DNA of 64,000 nt, from positions 4,873,845-4,937,844 of the forward strand of contig OU744453.1 in the NCBI GenBank assembly GCA_916610825.1. The letters run 5' to 3'. The first letter of the stretch is position 1, and each line of letters opens with the position of its first letter. Below are positions 61,562 through 64,000 of this stretch, in pieces. The position numbers and the translations under genes are program-made. The notes beneath the pieces are model-generated. The model had not been told where the DNA came from, ran no database searches, and saw only the letters and a program-made list of their open reading frames with translations. Origin of the DNA: Haliclystus octoradiatus (lineage: Eukaryota; Cnidaria; Staurozoa; Stauromedusae; Haliclystidae).

Positions 61562-62836
61562 CTATAGTAGAACAAAATTTATGTTTTTATTCTAGACTCA
61601 TTTAAGTGCATGCAGTACACAAAGGAGAACGATTTCTAGTCCACGCCTTAAGTGGATATTTGATATCAATCTTGTTAGTACGAAATTTCAATCATCATTG
61701 TAACCTAAATCTAGTTTAAATAATTTTTATAAGATTGATATTCAAATATTAAACGTTCTATAGATTTACCCTACTTCAAGTGTTATCAGGAATAATTTAT
61801 TTTAATTATGACTGTTATTTATGATCAGACCTGTCTAATACTGATTTAATAGCTCACAGCTTTTCGTAAATGTCTACGATATAGTAACGTGAATATGAGC
61901 AACACTTAAAAGGAAATTTATCTATCACAATGGATATTAAATATCTTTTGGATTGAATATGGTAATTTAAGTGAAGCTAAATTCTATTAAAAATTTGGAA
62001 ATGTTCCTTCAATTTTATTGGCTCTGAGTTGTTGTTCTTGGAAGGATGTGTATTTTTACAGGAAGCGTTCACGTGAAAGTTTGATGGATATCTACTTCCC
62101 CTCAGCTGTCCAATTTTGGTTGAGGAAAATACGTTAGTAGCATTGCAAGAATCTGACATTTATTAACCAGAACATACTTTTCTTTGGATAACTATAGTCA
62201 AGAATAAACTTCCCTTACGATTTGTTTGAAGCACAGGTATATACGATAACAAGTGTTCATGGTAATCAAAGCCTCGAAGGCATCTTCTAGCATTGAAAGA
62301 GAGGTGTAAAATCAGACGAGGTTTGTTGCATCACAAATAACCTCATTGGGACTATACTATCCGGCAATGTTTTCACTCGTTGCCTCACGTTATGATCTAT
62401 TTCTTATGGATTAATTGGTATTATCCCGGGTATTATGGTAAATCCATATCTTACAACATTATTTTCCTGTGAAATAACCCTTCTTTTGTATTCAAAGTCC
62501 TTATACAAAAAATCATTATTGTCAATATCTACACTAAAGTTTTTTTGTTTGTTTGTTTCTAAAGCGAAATCTATAAGATTATGTTTGGTGCGCATCGGAT
62601 ATAGTTGATTATGTTTCTCAAAGGTAGTGAATGCTGTTCATCCATATGTAGATGCTAAGTGGATTCAATGGTCACAGAACTTATAGTTCATATCAATTTA
62701 ATTGAGGTATCAGTAAACGCGATAGATAGTTTATAGCACATGGATAACGACTTATACGTTCATACTCAATATGATAATATGATGCCTTACTCATCTTATT
62801 GATTTGAAATACAAACATTTTCAGTTCATTTCTTAC

Positions 62837-62861
62837 CTGATGTGTTTGCAGTACAATAATT
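62837..62861 (-). CDS. Gene B 25-nt micro-exon, phase 0-1
   Basis: The acceptor ATTTTACTTTTCAG precedes AAT TAT TGT ACT GCA AAC ACA TCA G, then the consensus donor GTAAGAAAT. It codes NYCTANTS plus one base and joins repeat 1 as NYCTANTSVDGGW. Like the gene A micro-exon it turns phase 0 into phase 1. The exon before it, expected to carry the signal peptide and PAN-like domain, was not found and probably lies beyond the right edge. Confidence 0.68.
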
Positions 62862-63299
62862 CTGAAAAGTAAAATTTATCACATCAATACAATGACTACC
62901 AAACATTATACCATATAGCCTAATACGATATTGTGATCTTCTTGATTTTCTATTTCTCTTGAATAGCTAGCGTGGAAAAACTGCGAAAATATTTTTATAA
63001 TGATAAGATAACTTATTTTCAAAGGCTAAACGCTGAAGAAGAATAGCTACGCAAGATTTTAGTGAAAACTTTATATAGATAAACGTTGTCTATCCATCAG
63101 AAGAAGTAACGTAAATTTAACTCTCAATTGCTCATTTGATAGGTACCGGGTAATTGCTGTGAAAAACAAAGAATTTGGTTATATATTTGAAAATAAAATA
63201 TTAAATCATGATTTCTAAATTCGTAATACCTTAATGGTCATACAATATATATAGAACATAACTTAATATATAAAATATGAAGTCAAAAATCAAACAATC

Positions 63300-63342
63300 A
63301 TTTTCTACTCAAAGTTTCACGCCAAGGCGATCATCAGGCAAT
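63300..63342 (-). ncRNA. Decayed hammerhead-like motif
   Basis: On the minus strand: CUGAUGA (63331-63337), stem II CGCC/GGCG, GAAAC (63314-63318) and GUA. The flanks do not form the CUGU/ACAG stem I seen in the other copies. It sits downstream of the PLE 3' end on the same strand, as at 43708. Confidence 0.48.
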
Positions 63343-63432
63343 TTATTCAATGAAAATTTTACACTATACCTTCAGGATACATACAAATCGGAGTACTATT
63401 ATACAATTAGGCTAATGTTTACATGTTGCGAA

Positions 63433-63691
63433 TGACGGATAATTATTTGTAGTGGTTCCGGTGATAATTGATGGCTACGTTTTAAAATTTGACAAGTAAA
63501 ATTTATTCTGATGTCTACATTTTGATATTATTTCTGTTTTTTTTTTATTGAGTAAGCGTTGCTAGTTTATGTGATGTGGTATTTCTCTGTGAGGCAGAGA
63601 TTGCATGTTTTTGTTTTGTTGCTGTATGGATTGGCGGTTGAATGGATTGACCATTTGATGTTGTATTCTTCGTTGTTTTCTTTTAAGTGCC
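63433..63691 (-). pseudogene. Penelope-like element 3' end, minus-strand copy
   Basis: The minus strand reads HLKENNEEYNIKWSI, then PYSNKTKTCNLCLTEKYHIT with a stop, then shifted remnants of the C-terminal CRH motif region. It matches the PLE frame at 43310-43530. It is the inverted twin of 63759-64000. Confidence 0.75.
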
Positions 63692-63703
63692 AATCAACAC
63701 GTG

Positions 63704-63965
63704 CACTCATTCAGAAACACAAAAGGAATCAACTCCACAGAACTTTCGAAGTATATATGGCACTTAAAAGAAAACAACGAAGAATACAACATCAAATTGT
63801 CAATCCTTTCAACCGCCAAGCCATACAGCAACAAAACTTAAACATGTGATCTCTGCGTCACAGAAAATACCACATCACATACTCTAACAACGCTTACTCA
63901 AAACTGAAATAATATCAAAATGTAGACACCAGAATAAATTTTACTTGTCAAATTTTAAAACGTAG
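63704..63965 (+). pseudogene. Penelope-like element 3' end, plus-strand copy
   Basis: The plus strand reads HSFRNTKGINSTELSKYIWH, then KENNEEYNIK and AKPYSNKT with a stop, followed by CDLCVTE in frame. It shares L-S-K-Y-I-W and C-x-L-C with the PLE ORF at 43049. It is disabled by stops and frameshifts, continues past the PLE stop to the window edge and forms an inverted repeat with 63440-63691. Confidence 0.78.
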
Positions 63966-64000
63966 CCATCAATTATCACCCGAACCACTAACAATAATTA

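Noticed and set aside
63559..63849. A 96-codon plus-strand frame
   Set aside because: It crosses the loop of the inverted PLE pair and is out of frame with the PLE protein in the right arm, so it is an artefact of the palindrome.

Overview
This is an AT-rich, intron-rich stretch of an invertebrate animal genome. The exons show thrombospondin type 1 (TSP1) modules and a C-type-lectin-like module. The rest is dense with LINEs, tRNA-derived SINEs, MITEs and Penelope-like elements (PLEs). I cannot name the species. The style would fit an ascidian or another marine invertebrate, but that is a guess. No prokaryotic operon, CRISPR array or rRNA was seen.

All recognisable host exons lie on the minus strand and form two paralogous genes. 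Gene A (about 11.5 kb down to 0.6 kb) has a signal-peptide plus PAN/apple-like exon (11146-11466), a 31-nt micro-exon (5956-5986), one TSP1 exon (4841-5017), a lectin-like exon (1486-1625) and a candidate last exon (616-759). Gene B enters from the right edge. It has a 25-nt micro-exon (62837-62861), five TSP1 exons (61391-61561, 52004-52174, 51290-51445, 47374-47544, 42406-42588) and a lectin-like exon (26824-26963). Splice phases agree throughout: the first exon of gene A ends in phase 0, both micro-exons run 0 to 1, every TSP1 exon is 1-1, and both lectin-like exons are exactly 140 nt and run 1 to 0. The products would be secreted or cell-surface proteins of the form PAN-like, TSP1 (n), lectin-like. 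The coordinates are inferred by eye from splice signals and phase, not from transcripts.

Mobile DNA fills most of the introns. The most striking part is the PLE material. A 3' fragment of a PLE open reading frame with a GIY-YIG endonuclease region (43049-43534) is followed about 170 nt later by a hammerhead-ribozyme-like motif. Four more such motifs sit in two head-to-head palindromes at 48.45-49.14 kb among long (ATT)n arrays, and a decayed one lies at 63.3 kb beside an inverted pair of PLE 3' ends. Other repeats are LINE fragments (7.1-8.7, 25.4-26.3, 40.6-40.8, 41.0-41.5 kb), a SINE family with tRNA boxes (5.4, 15.4-16.1, 18.1-18.5, 41.7-42.1 kb), several TIR elements, a 2.5-kb palindrome (20.4-22.9 kb), a 2.8-kb direct duplication (30.3-33.1 and 37.2-40.0 kb) and a 179-bp tandem satellite (59.6-60.7 kb). 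An assembly gap of exactly 200 N lies at 42849-43048.

Gene B's TSP1 exons grew by tandem duplication: introns around 44, 47-49 and 51-52 kb are recognisably paralogous, and one duplicated exon survives only as its splice-acceptor edge.
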